Shown: positions 18,269 through 27,634, counted from the stretch's first letter. The stretch: 64,000 nt of DNA from an uncultured Amylibacter sp. (GCA_905181935.1 CAJIZV010000001.1:248001-312000); one strand, 5' to 3'. Made by a program: numbers and translations. The notes: generated from the letters alone by a model not told the origin.

Positions 18269-19515
18269 TAGTGTGCTACTCCTGCGGCAACGCTTTCATC
18301 AATAAAGCGGCCCTCTTGAAAACGGTTGAGACCAAATTGAGCACCCAAACCAGTTTGCTCATCCTTGGCCATTAATTCTGCCATTGCCCATCCTGAACCT
18401 GGGATTGCTTTAAATCCACCTGTTCCCCAACCACAATTTATGAAGCAGCCTGATAATGGTGTTTTTGATATTATTGGAGACCGATCACCTGTTACATCAA
18501 CAATACCTCCCCAGTGTCGCAGCATTTTCAATCTGCTAACCATTGGGAAAGTTTCAATCAGAGCGCGCACAGTTTCTTCTAAATGATGAAATGAGCCGCG
18601 CTGCGTATAATTATTAAAGCCATCAGTCCCCCCACCAATAACCATTTCGCCTTTGTCAGATTGTGACATATAGCCATGTACGGTGTTAGCCATTACCACA
18701 ACGTCCATACAGGGCTTAATTGGCTCTGAAACTAGCGCTTGAAGTGCAACTGATTCTAGTGGAAGTCGGAAACCTGCCATTTCAGCCAAATGTCCAGAGT
18801 TTCCAGCCACAACAATGCCAAGTTTTTTGCATTTTACATTGCCTTTGGAGGTTTGTACGCCCATCACCTTACCACGTGACTGCATCACACCGGTAACTTC
18901 ACATTGCTGAATAATATCCATTCCCATTTCTGAACAGGCACGTGCATATCCCCATGCAACTGCATCATGGCGAGCAGTGCCGCCGCGTGACTGCCACAAG
19001 GCGCCCAATACAGGATAGCGTGGACCTGAAAGCTCAATGATAGGACATAATGCTTTAACTTTTTGTGGCCCTATATATTCTGTTTTAACACCCTGTAATT
19101 TGTTTGCGTGTGCAGTGCGCTTATAGCCACGAATTTCCGCCTCAGTTTGAGCCAACATCATAACTCCACGTGGACTAAACATGACATTATAATTTAAATC
19201 TTGTGACATTGTTTCATAAAGAGATCGCGCTTTCTCATAGATTGCAGCGGATGGATCCTGAAGGTAGTTTGAGCGAATAATTGTAGTATTACGCCCAGTG
19301 TTACCTCCACCAAGCCAACCTTTTTCAATTATGGCAACATTAGTAATTCCATAATTTTTACCAAGGTAAAACGCGGTTGCTAATCCATGCCCACCTGCCC
19401 CAATGATTACAGCATCATATTCCTTTTTCATCTGTGGCTTTGCCCATGCTCGCTCCCATCCTTGATGATAAGAAAGTGCATTTTTAGCTATAGCAAAAGC
19501 AGAATAACGTTTCAT
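18268..19515 (-). CDS. soxB: Sarcosine oxidase beta subunit
   Basis: The 415-aa beta chain holding FAD and covalently bound FMN, the site of sarcosine dehydrogenation. The DAO-type Rossmann motif GAGGHGLATA lies near residue 37, and the GGNTGRNTTIIRSNY block is characteristic of this subunit. The RHDAVAWGYAR segment near 165 is in the region where family members carry the covalent-FMN histidine. The start chosen is the ATG at 19515 (MKRYSAFAIAKNAL), matching the family N-terminus; a seven-residue extension is unlikely. First gene of the leftward sox operon, about 30 bp downstream of a clear promoter. Confidence 0.94.
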   Translation of the reverse strand: MKRYSAFAIAKNALSYHQGWERAWAKPQMKKEYDAVIIGAGGHGLATAFYLGKNYGITNVAIIEKGWLGGGNTGRNTTIIRSNYLQDPSAAIYEKARSLYETMSQDLNYNVMFSPRGVMMLAQTEAEIRGYKRTAHANKLQGVKTEYIGPQKVKALCPIIELSGPRYPVLGALWQSRGGTARHDAVAWGYARACSEMGMDIIQQCEVTGVMQSRGKVMGVQTSKGNVKCKKLGIVVAGNSGHLAEMAGFRLPLESVALQALVSEPIKPCMDVVVMANTVHGYMSQSDKGEMVIGGGTDGFNNYTQRGSFHHLEETVRALIETFPMVSRLKMLRHWGGIVDVTGDRSPIISKTPLSGCFINCGWGTGGFKAIPGSGWAMAELMAKDEQTGLGAQFGLNRFQEGRFIDESVAAGVAH

Positions 19516-19548
19516 GGCATAGTTACCTTCAATCAAAAATTTGGCATT

Positions 19549-19577
19549 ATTGTCAGTATGACATATTACAATGTCAA
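19549..19577 (-). promoter_or_regulatory. Promoter and candidate operator of the sarcosine oxidase operon
   Basis: On the minus strand a perfect TTGACA (19572-19577) is followed after exactly 17 bp by GACAAT (19549-19554), a good sigma-70 promoter about 35 bp before soxB. Two inverted repeats overlap it: TGACAT-N6-ATGTCA at 19559-19576, covering the -35 and spacer, and TGTCA-N3-TGACA at 19551-19563, covering the -10. The placement suggests a repressor-type operator; the regulator is not in the window. Confidence 0.65.
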
Positions 19578-19729
19578 TCCAGACAAAAATACGTTTCGAT
19601 TCATAACATAACCGACATTTTTTAAAAAAAGAAACTTAACTAAATGAAAAATATGGCTACGTAGTTAAATTTTATGACTCCACTTTGCCTCTTCACAAGT
19701 TTAGATAATAAGTTGAAGAGGATTTCTAT

Positions 19730-20938
19730 ATGATTTGGTTCTTAGGCACTGCTGCATGTTTAATTTGTACTGGTTTTATTGTACGATCTATTTTACGGCC
19801 CAAAACAATCGATATAAGTGCTGCAACAAAAGATTTAGCATTGTATAAAGATCAGTTGCGAGAAGTTGATAGCGATTTAACCCGTGGAGTTTTAAACGAG
19901 GCAGACAGTGAATCTGCCAAATTAGAAATCTCACGGCGAATTTTGGCAGCTGATAAACGTGCCCAACTGGAAACACTGGCAAATCCAGCTCCAATCATTG
20001 TCAATAAACTGTTAGCAGTTTTTATAATAATATTAGTTTTAACTGGCTCATTAGGCATTTATGCTAGCTTGGGTAAACCCAACCTACCAGATCGCCCCCT
20101 AGTTGCTAGATTAGCCGCCGCCCAAGAGGCCCGCGCGCAACGCGCAAGCCAAGAAGATGCTGAAATTAAGGTTCCAGATGAAAAAGTTAATGTTCCAGAA
20201 GATTATTTAGAATTAGTCAGAAAACTTCGCGAAGCTATCCAAAAGCGACCCAATGATGAACAAGGTTTACGTTTGCTTGCCTTACATGAGTTTCGCTTAG
20301 GTAAATATCGTGCTGCTCGAAAGGCACATACGCGCATCATGAAAATTGTTGGTGATAAAGCAACTGCTAAAGATTATATTGATTTTGCAGAAGTTATGAT
20401 TTTCGCTACCAATGGCTATATTTCACCTGAGGCAGAAATTACTTTGAGCCAAGCATTAAGATTAAAACCAAATGATGGGCGTACACGCTACTACTCAGGA
20501 CTAGCAATGGCACAAAATGGGAGAGCTGATGTGGCCTACAGGCTTTGGGAAGGGTTACTCAAAGAAGGACCACAAGATGCACCATGGATCCCATTAATAA
20601 AAAGCCAAATCGATGATATTGCTCGTTTAGCCGGAATTAATATGTCAAATCAACCCCTCCCGGGACCAACTACAGATCAAATCAATGCGGCATCAGAAAT
20701 GACAGAAGACGATCGAAAAAATATGATCAGGGGAATGGTTTCTGGCTTAGGCGAACGCTTAGCATCAAATGGTGGAACAATGAATGAATGGGCGCGATTA
20801 ATTCGTGCTCTGGGGGTGCTAGGGGAAACAGCCCGTGCTTCAGAAATTTGGCATGAAGCAAAAGATGTTTTTAGAGCCAATCCAAAAGCTTTAACTCTCT
20901 TACTGGAAGCAGCACAAGCCGCTGAGATTTCTCAATGA
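19730..20938 (+). CDS. ccmI: Cytochrome c biogenesis protein CcmI
   Basis: CcmI holds apocytochrome c and presents it to the CcmF/H heme-ligation machinery. The 402-aa protein has two membrane segments (about 2-18 and 95-115) with a cytoplasmic coiled loop between them. A periplasmic TPR-containing C-terminal half (about 160-300, LRLLALHEFRLGKYRAARKAH) is the apocytochrome-binding part. A GAAGAGGA ribosome site precedes the ATG. The other ccm genes are absent here, as is common in Rhodobacterales, where ccmI stands apart. It overlaps ruvX by ATGA. Confidence 0.9.
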   Translation: MIWFLGTAACLICTGFIVRSILRPKTIDISAATKDLALYKDQLREVDSDLTRGVLNEADSESAKLEISRRILAADKRAQLETLANPAPIIVNKLLAVFIIILVLTGSLGIYASLGKPNLPDRPLVARLAAAQEARAQRASQEDAEIKVPDEKVNVPEDYLELVRKLREAIQKRPNDEQGLRLLALHEFRLGKYRAARKAHTRIMKIVGDKATAKDYIDFAEVMIFATNGYISPEAEITLSQALRLKPNDGRTRYYSGLAMAQNGRADVAYRLWEGLLKEGPQDAPWIPLIKSQIDDIARLAGINMSNQPLPGPTTDQINAASEMTEDDRKNMIRGMVSGLGERLASNGGTMNEWARLIRALGVLGETARASEIWHEAKDVFRANPKALTLLLEAAQAAEISQ

Positions 20939-21405
20939 GTTATTACGATGATTTTATTACATTTGCAGGTTCAATCCCAAAATTCAAATCTTTGCTAGGG
21001 TTAGATTTAGGAACAAAAACTATAGGAATTGCAGTTTCTGATACTTTGTGGTCAATCGCAACGCCACGGGAAACAATTAAACGCAAAAAATTTGGTCTTG
21101 ATGCTGATGCCCTAGAAGTCATTATTAAAAATACAAATGCAGGAGGCATTGTATTAGGACTTCCTATGAATATGGACGGAAGTGAAGGGCCCCGATGTCA
21201 GGCAACACGGGCATTTGCCCGCAATCTAGCTGCACGTTGTGATTTGCCTATTGGTTTTTGGGATGAAAGATTATCAAGCATAGCAGCTGAACGAGCAATG
21301 CTTGAGGCTGATATGAGTCGAGCAAAACGAGCAAATGCCATTGACCACGTCGCTGCAAGCTATATTCTTCAAGGCGCCTTAGATCGCATTGGAAACCTTG
21401 CATAA
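20935..21405 (+). CDS. ruvX: Putative pre-16S rRNA nuclease / Holliday-junction resolvase-like YqgF
   Basis: A 156-aa RNase H-fold protein of the YqgF/RuvX family, implicated in 16S rRNA 5'-end maturation and previously described as a Holliday resolvase. The first catalytic aspartate is in LLGLDLGTKTIGIAVSD near residue 23, the central motif is GLPMNMDGSEG, and the last catalytic block is DERLSS...DHVAASYIL. The N-terminus is about 15 residues longer than in E. coli. It sits in a compact ccmI-ruvX-DUF1289 operon with ATGA and TAATG overlaps. Confidence 0.92.
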   Translation: MSYYDDFITFAGSIPKFKSLLGLDLGTKTIGIAVSDTLWSIATPRETIKRKKFGLDADALEVIIKNTNAGGIVLGLPMNMDGSEGPRCQATRAFARNLAARCDLPIGFWDERLSSIAAERAMLEADMSRAKRANAIDHVAASYILQGALDRIGNLA

Positions 21406-21617
21406 TGGATGAAGTTTGGAAACGTGAAGAGGTCGAAAGTCCTTGTACAAAGCTATGTATAATCCACCCTGAAAGTGGTTTTTGCATGGGTTGTTACCGG
21501 ACAGGCGATGAGATTTCAATGTGGTCAAATATGACCCCTGCTGAACGGCGCGCCAAAATGTTAATATTACCTGCACGTCGTAAATCAGTTAAAGGTAAAC
21601 GACGTCAGCGAAATTAA
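21405..21617 (+). CDS. DUF1289 cysteine-rich small protein
   Basis: A 70-aa protein with the DUF1289 cysteine pattern: SPCTKLC, then FCMGCYRT, then a helical WSNMTPAERRAKM segment. The four cysteines probably bind a metal or Fe-S cluster; the function is not established. Its ATG overlaps the ruvX stop as TAATG, so it is translated together with it. It often appears as a short tail gene in proteobacterial operons, and here it ends the ccmI operon. Confidence 0.88.
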   Translation: MDEVWKREEVESPCTKLCIIHPESGFCMGCYRTGDEISMWSNMTPAERRAKMLILPARRKSVKGKRRQRN

Positions 21618-21624
21618 TAGGTAA

Positions 21625-22452
21625 TTAATTAACCCAAAATGCTTCACGCAACATGTTTGATGCAACTAGAATCAAAAATAATGCAAATACCCGCTTTAAA
21701 GTCTTAACATTTAATTTATGAGCTAATTTTGCTCCCATAGGCGCAGTTATCATCGTCATCGAAATTATTACTAAAAATGCAGGGATATTAACATATCCAA
21801 TTGTCATCGGTGGCTTGCCTAACATAGGAGGTTCTGTGATTAGGAATCCAATGGCACTAGGAAATGCAATTGCAAGACCAAAACCTGCAGCAGTTGCAAC
21901 TGCTTTATGTATTTTAATCTTATGCAAAGTCATAGTTGGGACTGCAAAACTGCCCCCACCAACGCCCATTAACACAGACAAGAAGCCTATCATTGAGCTA
22001 AGCACACCACGACTTACTCCCGTGGGCATTTTATCCGCGATGTGCCAGTCACTTCCACTAACTGCCATATAAACTCCAAGAAAAAAGCCTAATATTCCAA
22101 AAATTATTGTTAGAGTATTAGATGGCAGTTTGGCTGCAACAAATACCGCAATCATTGCACCAAACATAATACCAGGAGCCCACGATTTAAGAATACTCCA
22201 TTCAACCAGTCCTTTTTTATTATGGCTTAAAACTGATCGAATCGATGTAAAAACAATAGTTGCTAATGATGTTGCAACGCAAATTTGCATTAGTTGAGGG
22301 TTATCATATCCCAATCCAGAAAATGCATAATAAAACGCAGGCACTAGAACGATCCCGCCACCTACTCCTAAAAGTCCTGCCAAAATTCCAGCAAATGCGC
22401 CTATGGCTAAAAGCATAAAAAGTGTTGGTAGAAATATTAGAAGGTCTTGCAT
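21625..22452 (-). CDS. TauE/SafE-family sulfite/sulfonate-type permease
   Basis: A polytopic membrane protein of 275 aa with about eight hydrophobic segments. The N-terminal GILAGLLGVGGGIVLVPAF block and its repeat MGVGGGSFAVPTM in the second half are the inverted-repeat signature of TauE/SafE (DUF81) transporters, thought to export sulfite, sulfoacetate or related small organosulfur or organic anions. I took the ATG at 22452; a TTG four codons upstream is possible. It follows dusA by 24 bp on the same strand. No sulfonate pathway genes adjoin it, so the substrate is open. Confidence 0.88.
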   Translation of the reverse strand: MQDLLIFLPTLFMLLAIGAFAGILAGLLGVGGGIVLVPAFYYAFSGLGYDNPQLMQICVATSLATIVFTSIRSVLSHNKKGLVEWSILKSWAPGIMFGAMIAVFVAAKLPSNTLTIIFGILGFFLGVYMAVSGSDWHIADKMPTGVSRGVLSSMIGFLSVLMGVGGGSFAVPTMTLHKIKIHKAVATAAGFGLAIAFPSAIGFLITEPPMLGKPPMTIGYVNIPAFLVIISMTMITAPMGAKLAHKLNVKTLKRVFALFLILVASNMLREAFWVN

Positions 22453-22476
22453 GATAAATTCCAATTCTAATAAATA

Positions 22477-23478
22477 TTAACCATCTTGGGCTACACTTTG
22501 CAATCTTAATGTAGCAGTTAAGGCCCTCTCGATCACATCAATTCCAGCCCCTTTGATATGTGCTTCTTCTGATAAAGTACGCTTCCAAATCCGCGCACCT
22601 ATTTGGCCTGCAAATAGTCCAAGCATATGGCGTGTTATCTGATTAATACGCCCACCTAAATCCAAATGACTTTGTATATATGGCAACATTTCACGAACAA
22701 TATTAGAAGGTGTTTTTGATGGGGTATCATGCCCAAACAACGTATCTGCATAAGCTAATATTTCCATTGGGTTGTGATATGCAACACGTCCAATCATTAC
22801 ACCATCTAATCCTCTGTTGATTTGCTTAACAGCATCAGAAAATGTTTGTAATCCACCATTTAAAATAATCTCTAAATCTGGTCTACTTTTTTTAATCTTA
22901 TGCACAAGTTCATAGTCTAAGGGTGGTATATCTCGGTTTTGTTTCGGAGAAAGTCCACTTAACCAAGCTTTTCTGGCATGAATGGTGAATGAATTCACCC
23001 CAGAATTTGAAACTTTTTCAATAAATTTAGGCAAAATTTCATGAGGTTCTTGATCATCAACGCCGATCCGACACTTTACTGTAATTTCAGCACCAGTTGA
23101 CGCATCCGTCATTGCTCTTACACATTCCGCAACTAAATCAGGTTCCTTCATTAAACAGGCACCAAATCGGCCTGACTGAACCCGATCAGATGGACAGCCT
23201 ATGTTTATATTGATCTCGTCATACCCCGCATCACATCCCATGCGCGTAGCTTGAGCAAGTTGATTTGGATTAGAGCCCCCGAGTTGAAGCGCAATGGGGT
23301 GTTCAAGATCATTAAATTCTAACAAACGATCCGCATCACCATGAATTAAAGCTGGTGCAGTTACCATTTCTGTATACAGCAGTACATCTTTAGATATCAG
23401 TCTATGTAAATAGCGGCAATGACGGTCGGTCCAGTCCATCATTGGGGCGACAGAAAGTGTTCTATTTATTAAATTCAC
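22477..23478 (-). CDS. dusA: tRNA-dihydrouridine(20/20a) synthase
   Basis: FMN-dependent reduction of uridine to dihydrouridine in the tRNA D loop. The 333-aa protein begins with the DusA-type SVAPMMDWTDRHCR. It has GCPSDRVQSGRFGACLM with the catalytic cysteine at 108, and a later NGG(L/I) phosphate-binding segment (ILNGGLQTF). This matches DusA rather than the NifR3-type DusB. It is upstream of the TauE-like permease with a short gap. Confidence 0.94.
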   Translation of the reverse strand: MNLINRTLSVAPMMDWTDRHCRYLHRLISKDVLLYTEMVTAPALIHGDADRLLEFNDLEHPIALQLGGSNPNQLAQATRMGCDAGYDEININIGCPSDRVQSGRFGACLMKEPDLVAECVRAMTDASTGAEITVKCRIGVDDQEPHEILPKFIEKVSNSGVNSFTIHARKAWLSGLSPKQNRDIPPLDYELVHKIKKSRPDLEIILNGGLQTFSDAVKQINRGLDGVMIGRVAYHNPMEILAYADTLFGHDTPSKTPSNIVREMLPYIQSHLDLGGRINQITRHMLGLFAGQIGARIWKRTLSEEAHIKGAGIDVIERALTATLRLQSVAQDG

Positions 23479-23949
23479 GGATGACCTACTAATATTATTG
23501 GATATATTTAGAATGTTTTAATGAATCTGATTCATAAATAATAGTGCGAATTAGCTTTATTAGAAATTGCCCAAGAAGTTTGTGCAGGTAACAGTAAATC
23601 AAAGAACTTTTATAAAGCTATTTAATTTGCAATGAAATTTATTCTTTGCATGAAATTGGGTGTACCAAATAAGTGGCCAAAGTAAATTTTATCTAATAAC
23701 TAAACGCTACGTATTCTATTATACACAGCGCACTAATGAAAACATTTAGGCCTACTTTCATACACACAGGAGCATCAAATCTCTTCATTAGGCCAAGTCC
23801 TAATCCACAAAGGTTATCTTTTAAACTTTCCCGTTGAATGACTGAAATCCAGGGTAAAATGCGACTTAAGGTCGTGAAGTTTAAAGCTGTTCAAGGATCT
23901 TGAGTAATATTTAGCGTAAAAACAATAAAAATGTCGATTCTTTAAAGTA
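23479..23949. other. 471-bp gene-poor stretch with a possible gene relic
   Basis: No intact gene is visible. On the minus strand an open frame without a plausible start runs from 23890 to a TAG at 23693-23695 (66 codons). Its composition is protein-like (for example RILPWISVIQRESL, then CGLGLGLMKRF), but I recognise no family. It could be the decayed tail of a lost gene or chance. The dusA promoter must lie near its left end. Confidence 0.4.
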
Positions 23950-24702
23950 TTATTTTAATCCTAATAACAACCCACCACCTGGTGCTATTGCATCTAGCTT
24001 TAGGGCATTCAAAATAGACCAAGTTGTTGCAACTGAAGCAGATAATGTTGGCAATCCAGATAATTTTTCAATTTTTTCTATTGCTGGTAATGACGGCATT
24101 TGCACACAAGCAGATGCAACAATACCATCTATTCCTCTTGTATCTAGTTTTTTCCATAGGTCCGCAGGAGCATTGGGATCTTGAGCTGCAACTTCTAAAT
24201 TATTAGGTATTTCTAATGCCAAAAAATCTTGGACTTCAATACCTTGATCTTCAATATAATCAACTACTAGCTTTGTTAATGGTTTCATATAAGGGCATAT
24301 AATAGATACCTTTTTAATATTCATGGAATGTATCGCATCCACAAGCGCACCGGCAGAATTTATTGAAGGTGATGGCATTCCATTTTCTTTTGTTGCTTCA
24401 AATAAACGCTTTTCAGAAGTCTTATGATATCCATAGCCGCGGCTCATAATTGCTACTAGGCAGGCATATGCTTGCACCTCAACTGCAGCATCAGATAATT
24501 CTATAGCGCAACGTACGCTTTCGTCGTCCATGCGTTCCAACTCTTCCTTTACAACACTTTTCATTCTCATTCTTGACGAATGAAAGGTAAATCGATCTGA
24601 TAATATAGCTTCACGGTTACGTAATAAAGCTGGTATTTCAGTCTCCATAGTAACATTTGAGCTTGGTACAATAAGGCCTACTCGGCGATATTTAGGTATC
24701 AT
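23950..24702 (-). CDS. Maleate cis-trans isomerase-like protein (Asp/Glu racemase superfamily)
   Basis: A 250-aa protein of the maleate isomerase / arylmalonate decarboxylase branch of the Asp/Glu racemase fold. The N-terminal GLIVPSSNVTMETEIPAL is close to the maleate isomerase signature. Both catalytic cysteines are present: Cys81 in YACLVAIMSRG and Cys199 in SACVQMPSLPAIE. Maleate isomerase turns maleate into fumarate; the related decarboxylase acts on substituted malonates. A GAAGGA ribosome site lies before the ATG. It is the gene immediately downstream of TRAP copy A (20 bp past the repeat edge), so that transporter probably supplies its substrate. Confidence 0.78.
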   Translation of the reverse strand: MIPKYRRVGLIVPSSNVTMETEIPALLRNREAILSDRFTFHSSRMRMKSVVKEELERMDDESVRCAIELSDAAVEVQAYACLVAIMSRGYGYHKTSEKRLFEATKENGMPSPSINSAGALVDAIHSMNIKKVSIICPYMKPLTKLVVDYIEDQGIEVQDFLALEIPNNLEVAAQDPNAPADLWKKLDTRGIDGIVASACVQMPSLPAIEKIEKLSGLPTLSASVATTWSILNALKLDAIAPGGGLLLGLK

Positions 24703-24727
24703 AATTTTAGTCCTTCATAATTTTGTT

Positions 24728-26044
24728 TCAACGTGCGAGCCCCATCATTTTATCAGGCAACCAAGTTGCAAGGCTTGGAAATACACAAAGTAAGATGATT
24801 GCTAGAACCATACAGGCCACAAAAGGAAGTGACCCTGTTAATATAGTTTTAAGAGGGATATCTGGCGCAATGCCATTAATCACATAGAGGTTTAGTCCAA
24901 CTGGTGGCGAGATTAAGCCAATTTCCATGTTAATGGTTAGCACAACGGCAAACCAAATCGGATCAAAACCTGCAATGGTGATTATGGGCAATAAAATAGG
25001 CGCTGCCATTAATATTACAGCAACTGGGGGTAGAAAAAAGCCTGCAATCAAAAGAAAAATATTAATAGCTATCATTAATACCCATCGATTTACATCTAAA
25101 GTTCCAATCCATTCTGCAATCGATTGCGTAATGTACAGACTTGAAAGCATATAAGAAAACACACCTGCAGCTGCGATAATAAATAAAATCATTACGCTTT
25201 CTTTTGTGCTGTCACGCAAAACCTGCCACAAGAGACGAGGATGCCAGAGTTTGTAAATAATCATTGCTATTAATAGACATAGCAATGCGCCGACAGCAGC
25301 AGTTTCAGATGGCGTCGCAATACCGCCATACATCGCATATAATACTCCAAGGATTATCAATATAAAAGGTATTACGCGAGGTAAAATTTCAAACCTTTCC
25401 TGCCAAGAGTATGAACGCGACGACAACAGTGCAGTATTTCCTGATTTCCATGTTGAATATAAAGACCATGCCATAAATAAAATCACGAGTAACAAACCAG
25501 GAATTACACCTGCTAAAAATAAGCGGCCAATGGATGTTTCAGTTGCAATACCATAAACGATCATGGTTACAGATGGTGGAATTAGAATTCCTAATGTACC
25601 GCCTGCTGCGATAGAGCCTGCGGCAACTCCATCAGGGTATCCACGTTTACGCATTTCTGGGATACCCATCTTCCCAATAGCTGCACAAGTAGCGGGACTT
25701 GATCCAGACATAGCAGCAAATAAAGCACATGCTCCAAGATTTGAAATCACTAATCCACCTGGAACTCGCGTTAGCCATCGTTCCAAAGCTTCATAGAGGT
25801 CTGCGCCAGCTCGGGTTGATGCTATCGAAGACCCCATAATGATAAACATGGGAATCGATAAAAGTGCAAAACTATCTAATTTACTAAATAAAATTTCAGG
25901 CATTAATTCAAGTGAACGAAGCCCATCAAAAGTAATTAAAAATCCAGCAGAGACAATCAATAAACCAATTGCAACTGAAACCCCAGAAAAAAGTACTACA
26001 ATGGTTGAGATTGCGACCAGTGCACCAAGAAATAAAGGATCCAT
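24728..26044 (-). CDS. dctM: TRAP transporter large permease DctM (copy A)
   Basis: The 438-aa large subunit of a tripartite ATP-independent periplasmic transporter, with about a dozen hydrophobic segments and TRAP DctM blocks such as SIPMFIIMG near residue 60, GTLGILIPPSVTMIVYG near 145 and the late NMEIGLISPPVGLN. It couples sodium-driven uptake of an organic acid to binding-protein delivery. Its ATG overlaps the dctQ stop as TAATG. It is identical in sequence to the copy at 34106 that belongs to the malonate operon, but here it is followed by a maleate isomerase-like gene instead of matA. Confidence 0.95.
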   Translation of the reverse strand: MDPLFLGALVAISTIVVLFSGVSVAIGLLIVSAGFLITFDGLRSLELMPEILFSKLDSFALLSIPMFIIMGSSIASTRAGADLYEALERWLTRVPGGLVISNLGACALFAAMSGSSPATCAAIGKMGIPEMRKRGYPDGVAAGSIAAGGTLGILIPPSVTMIVYGIATETSIGRLFLAGVIPGLLLVILFMAWSLYSTWKSGNTALLSSRSYSWQERFEILPRVIPFILIILGVLYAMYGGIATPSETAAVGALLCLLIAMIIYKLWHPRLLWQVLRDSTKESVMILFIIAAAGVFSYMLSSLYITQSIAEWIGTLDVNRWVLMIAINIFLLIAGFFLPPVAVILMAAPILLPIITIAGFDPIWFAVVLTINMEIGLISPPVGLNLYVINGIAPDIPLKTILTGSLPFVACMVLAIILLCVFPSLATWLPDKMMGLAR

Positions 26045-26592
26045 TAGTTTGCCTCCAAACCGAAAGGCGCATCTATCTTCAAGATAACAGCAACCAAGTC
26101 AGCTATAAATTGTAAAAGTAAAAGAGAGAAGCCAACTGGCAGAGCAAAGTACGGAATCCACAAGCGAACAGCCCATATTGTGTCTGATGTCCAACCTTTT
26201 GACCAGGCAAGGTGCCAGTAATCATAACCATAATAAACCATGACAGCCACAATAGTTGATGAGAGGCTCAACGTAAAAATACTAAGACAGTAACGTAATC
26301 GAGGGGAACACATTATTGGAATTAAGTCCACATTCACATGCCCTCGCATACTTTGTACATAAGGTAAGCCTATGAGTGTTGCCGTAACCATTAAGTACAC
26401 AACCATTTCAGTTTGCCAAACAGTCGAACCATTCAAAACAAATCGAACAAAAATCATCTGACATGTAATAAAAACTGATAACAGTATCATTCCAGCCGAG
26501 ATCCAACCTGAAAGTGTAGAGATAGCTGCTACTATTCGCAGAAACCGGTTGTTGCCTGTCTTAGATTCTACAGCGGAGCTAACACTTGTCAT
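26044..26592 (-). CDS. dctQ: TRAP transporter small permease DctQ (copy A)
   Basis: The 182-aa small permease subunit with four hydrophobic segments (about 22-42, 60-80, 100-122, 145-168). It carries the family-type WQTEMVVYLMV and YVQSMRGHVNVDLI stretches, and joins DctM to form the membrane unit. I took the ATG at 26592, preceded by AAGGAAAA; an in-frame start at 26625 lies inside the intercistronic hairpin and is unlikely. Identical to the copy at 35422. Confidence 0.93.
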   Translation of the reverse strand: MTSVSSAVESKTGNNRFLRIVAAISTLSGWISAGMILLSVFITCQMIFVRFVLNGSTVWQTEMVVYLMVTATLIGLPYVQSMRGHVNVDLIPIMCSPRLRYCLSIFTLSLSSTIVAVMVYYGYDYWHLAWSKGWTSDTIWAVRLWIPYFALPVGFSLLLLQFIADLVAVILKIDAPFGLEAN

Positions 26593-26616
26593 CAAATTTT
26601 CCTTAAATAAGAGAAT

Positions 26617-26643
26617 GGGCAGCAATATAAACTACTGCTGCCC
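26617..26643. promoter_or_regulatory. Intercistronic hairpin between dctP and dctQ (copy A)
   Basis: An 8-bp perfect stem (GGGCAGCA at 26617-26624 with TGCTGCCC at 26636-26643) has an 11-base loop between the dctP stop and the dctQ ribosome site. In the direction of transcription the T run comes before the hairpin, so it is not an intrinsic terminator. In binding-protein operons such hairpins typically protect the upstream message and raise binding-protein output. Confidence 0.7.
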
Positions 26644-26650
26644 AAAAAAA

Positions 26651-27634
26651 TTAATCTACAGATAACGCCAAATCAAGTAGCTCTTGTCCACCTGGAACAT
26701 CTGCAACAAACTTTTTGTAAGATGTTTCTTTAGCAATCGCGCGCCATGCTTCAAAGTCTGCTGGAGACATGTTTGCAATCTCAACACCTGCGTCTGCAAA
26801 CACTTTAACAGATGCAGCGTCTTGCTTCTTAGCTTCTTCTAAATAGTATGTTTGAGCCTTTGCAGCCCCTGCTCTTAAAGCAGCTTGTTGTGCGTCTGAT
26901 AAACTTTCAAACTTTGATTTATTCATCAACATTGGCTGATACATGAACCAAAGCGCGATATCGCCAGCAGGTGTATAGCATTTTACCTGCTCATAAATAC
27001 GATAAGAAACAAATGAAGATGATGATGTGTTTGCAGCGTTTAAGACGCCTGTTTGCATCGCAGAATAAATTTCTGATGATGCCATTGAAGCAATAGATGC
27101 ACCTGCACCCACCAACATTTGCTCAAACGCTTTACCAGCGGCACGTGTTTGCAAGCCTTTTACATCGTCAGGATGCTTAATGCATTTATCTTTACCAACA
27201 AAGCCACCTGCAAGATAACCATGCACAAGAACCATTACATCATCATCTGCCATCTTTTGTTCAAGGACAGACATAAATTCTGAAGTATTAAGTCGGGCTG
27301 CGTGATCGTGGTTTTTAACCAATCCCGGCATTAGAGTTAGGTTGAAAGCTGGTTGTTGTCCGCCCGCATAACTTAGTGGGAAAACAGTCATATCTAATTG
27401 GCCACGGCTTAGCGGTTTATACTGCTCACGTGGCTTGAAAAGTGATTTTGATCCAAATATCTTAATCTCGAGATCAACATTTGCAGCAGCGACTTCATCT
27501 GCAACTATTTGCGCCACTTTATGCCGGACATCTTTAGTTGACCATTGATGAGATAGGCGGAGTTCTTCAGCTTGCGCTATGCCACTTGCAGCAAGTGTGA
27601 ATGCCGCTGTCGCGGCCATTAAAGTTTTTCTCAT
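26651..27634 (-). CDS. dctP: TRAP transporter substrate-binding protein DctP (copy A)
   Basis: The periplasmic binding protein, 327 aa, with a typical signal peptide (MRKTLMAATAAFTLAASGIAQA, cleavage after about residue 22). The mature part has DctP features, including the LKGLQTR-like segment KGLQTRAAGKAFE near 145 where the family's carboxylate-binding arginine lies. The start was chosen at 27634 because GGGAGGA precedes it; an upstream start would destroy the signal peptide. Identical to the malonate-operon copy at 36029, so malonate or a close dicarboxylate is the expected ligand. Confidence 0.94.
   Translation of the reverse strand: MRKTLMAATAAFTLAASGIAQAEELRLSHQWSTKDVRHKVAQIVADEVAAANVDLEIKIFGSKSLFKPREQYKPLSRGQLDMTVFPLSYAGGQQPAFNLTLMPGLVKNHDHAARLNTSEFMSVLEQKMADDDVMVLVHGYLAGGFVGKDKCIKHPDDVKGLQTRAAGKAFEQMLVGAGASIASMASSEIYSAMQTGVLNAANTSSSSFVSYRIYEQVKCYTPAGDIALWFMYQPMLMNKSKFESLSDAQQAALRAGAAKAQTYYLEEAKKQDAASVKVFADAGVEIANMSPADFEAWRAIAKETSYKKFVADVPGGQELLDLALSVD

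Noticed and set aside
8778-24702. Flavin monooxygenase (6-hydroxynicotinate type) and maleate isomerase-like gene as parts of a nicotinate degradation pathway
   Set aside because: The two are 14 kb apart with housekeeping genes between them, and no other nicotinate genes (amidase, dioxygenase, deformylase) are present. Similarity of single enzymes is not enough.
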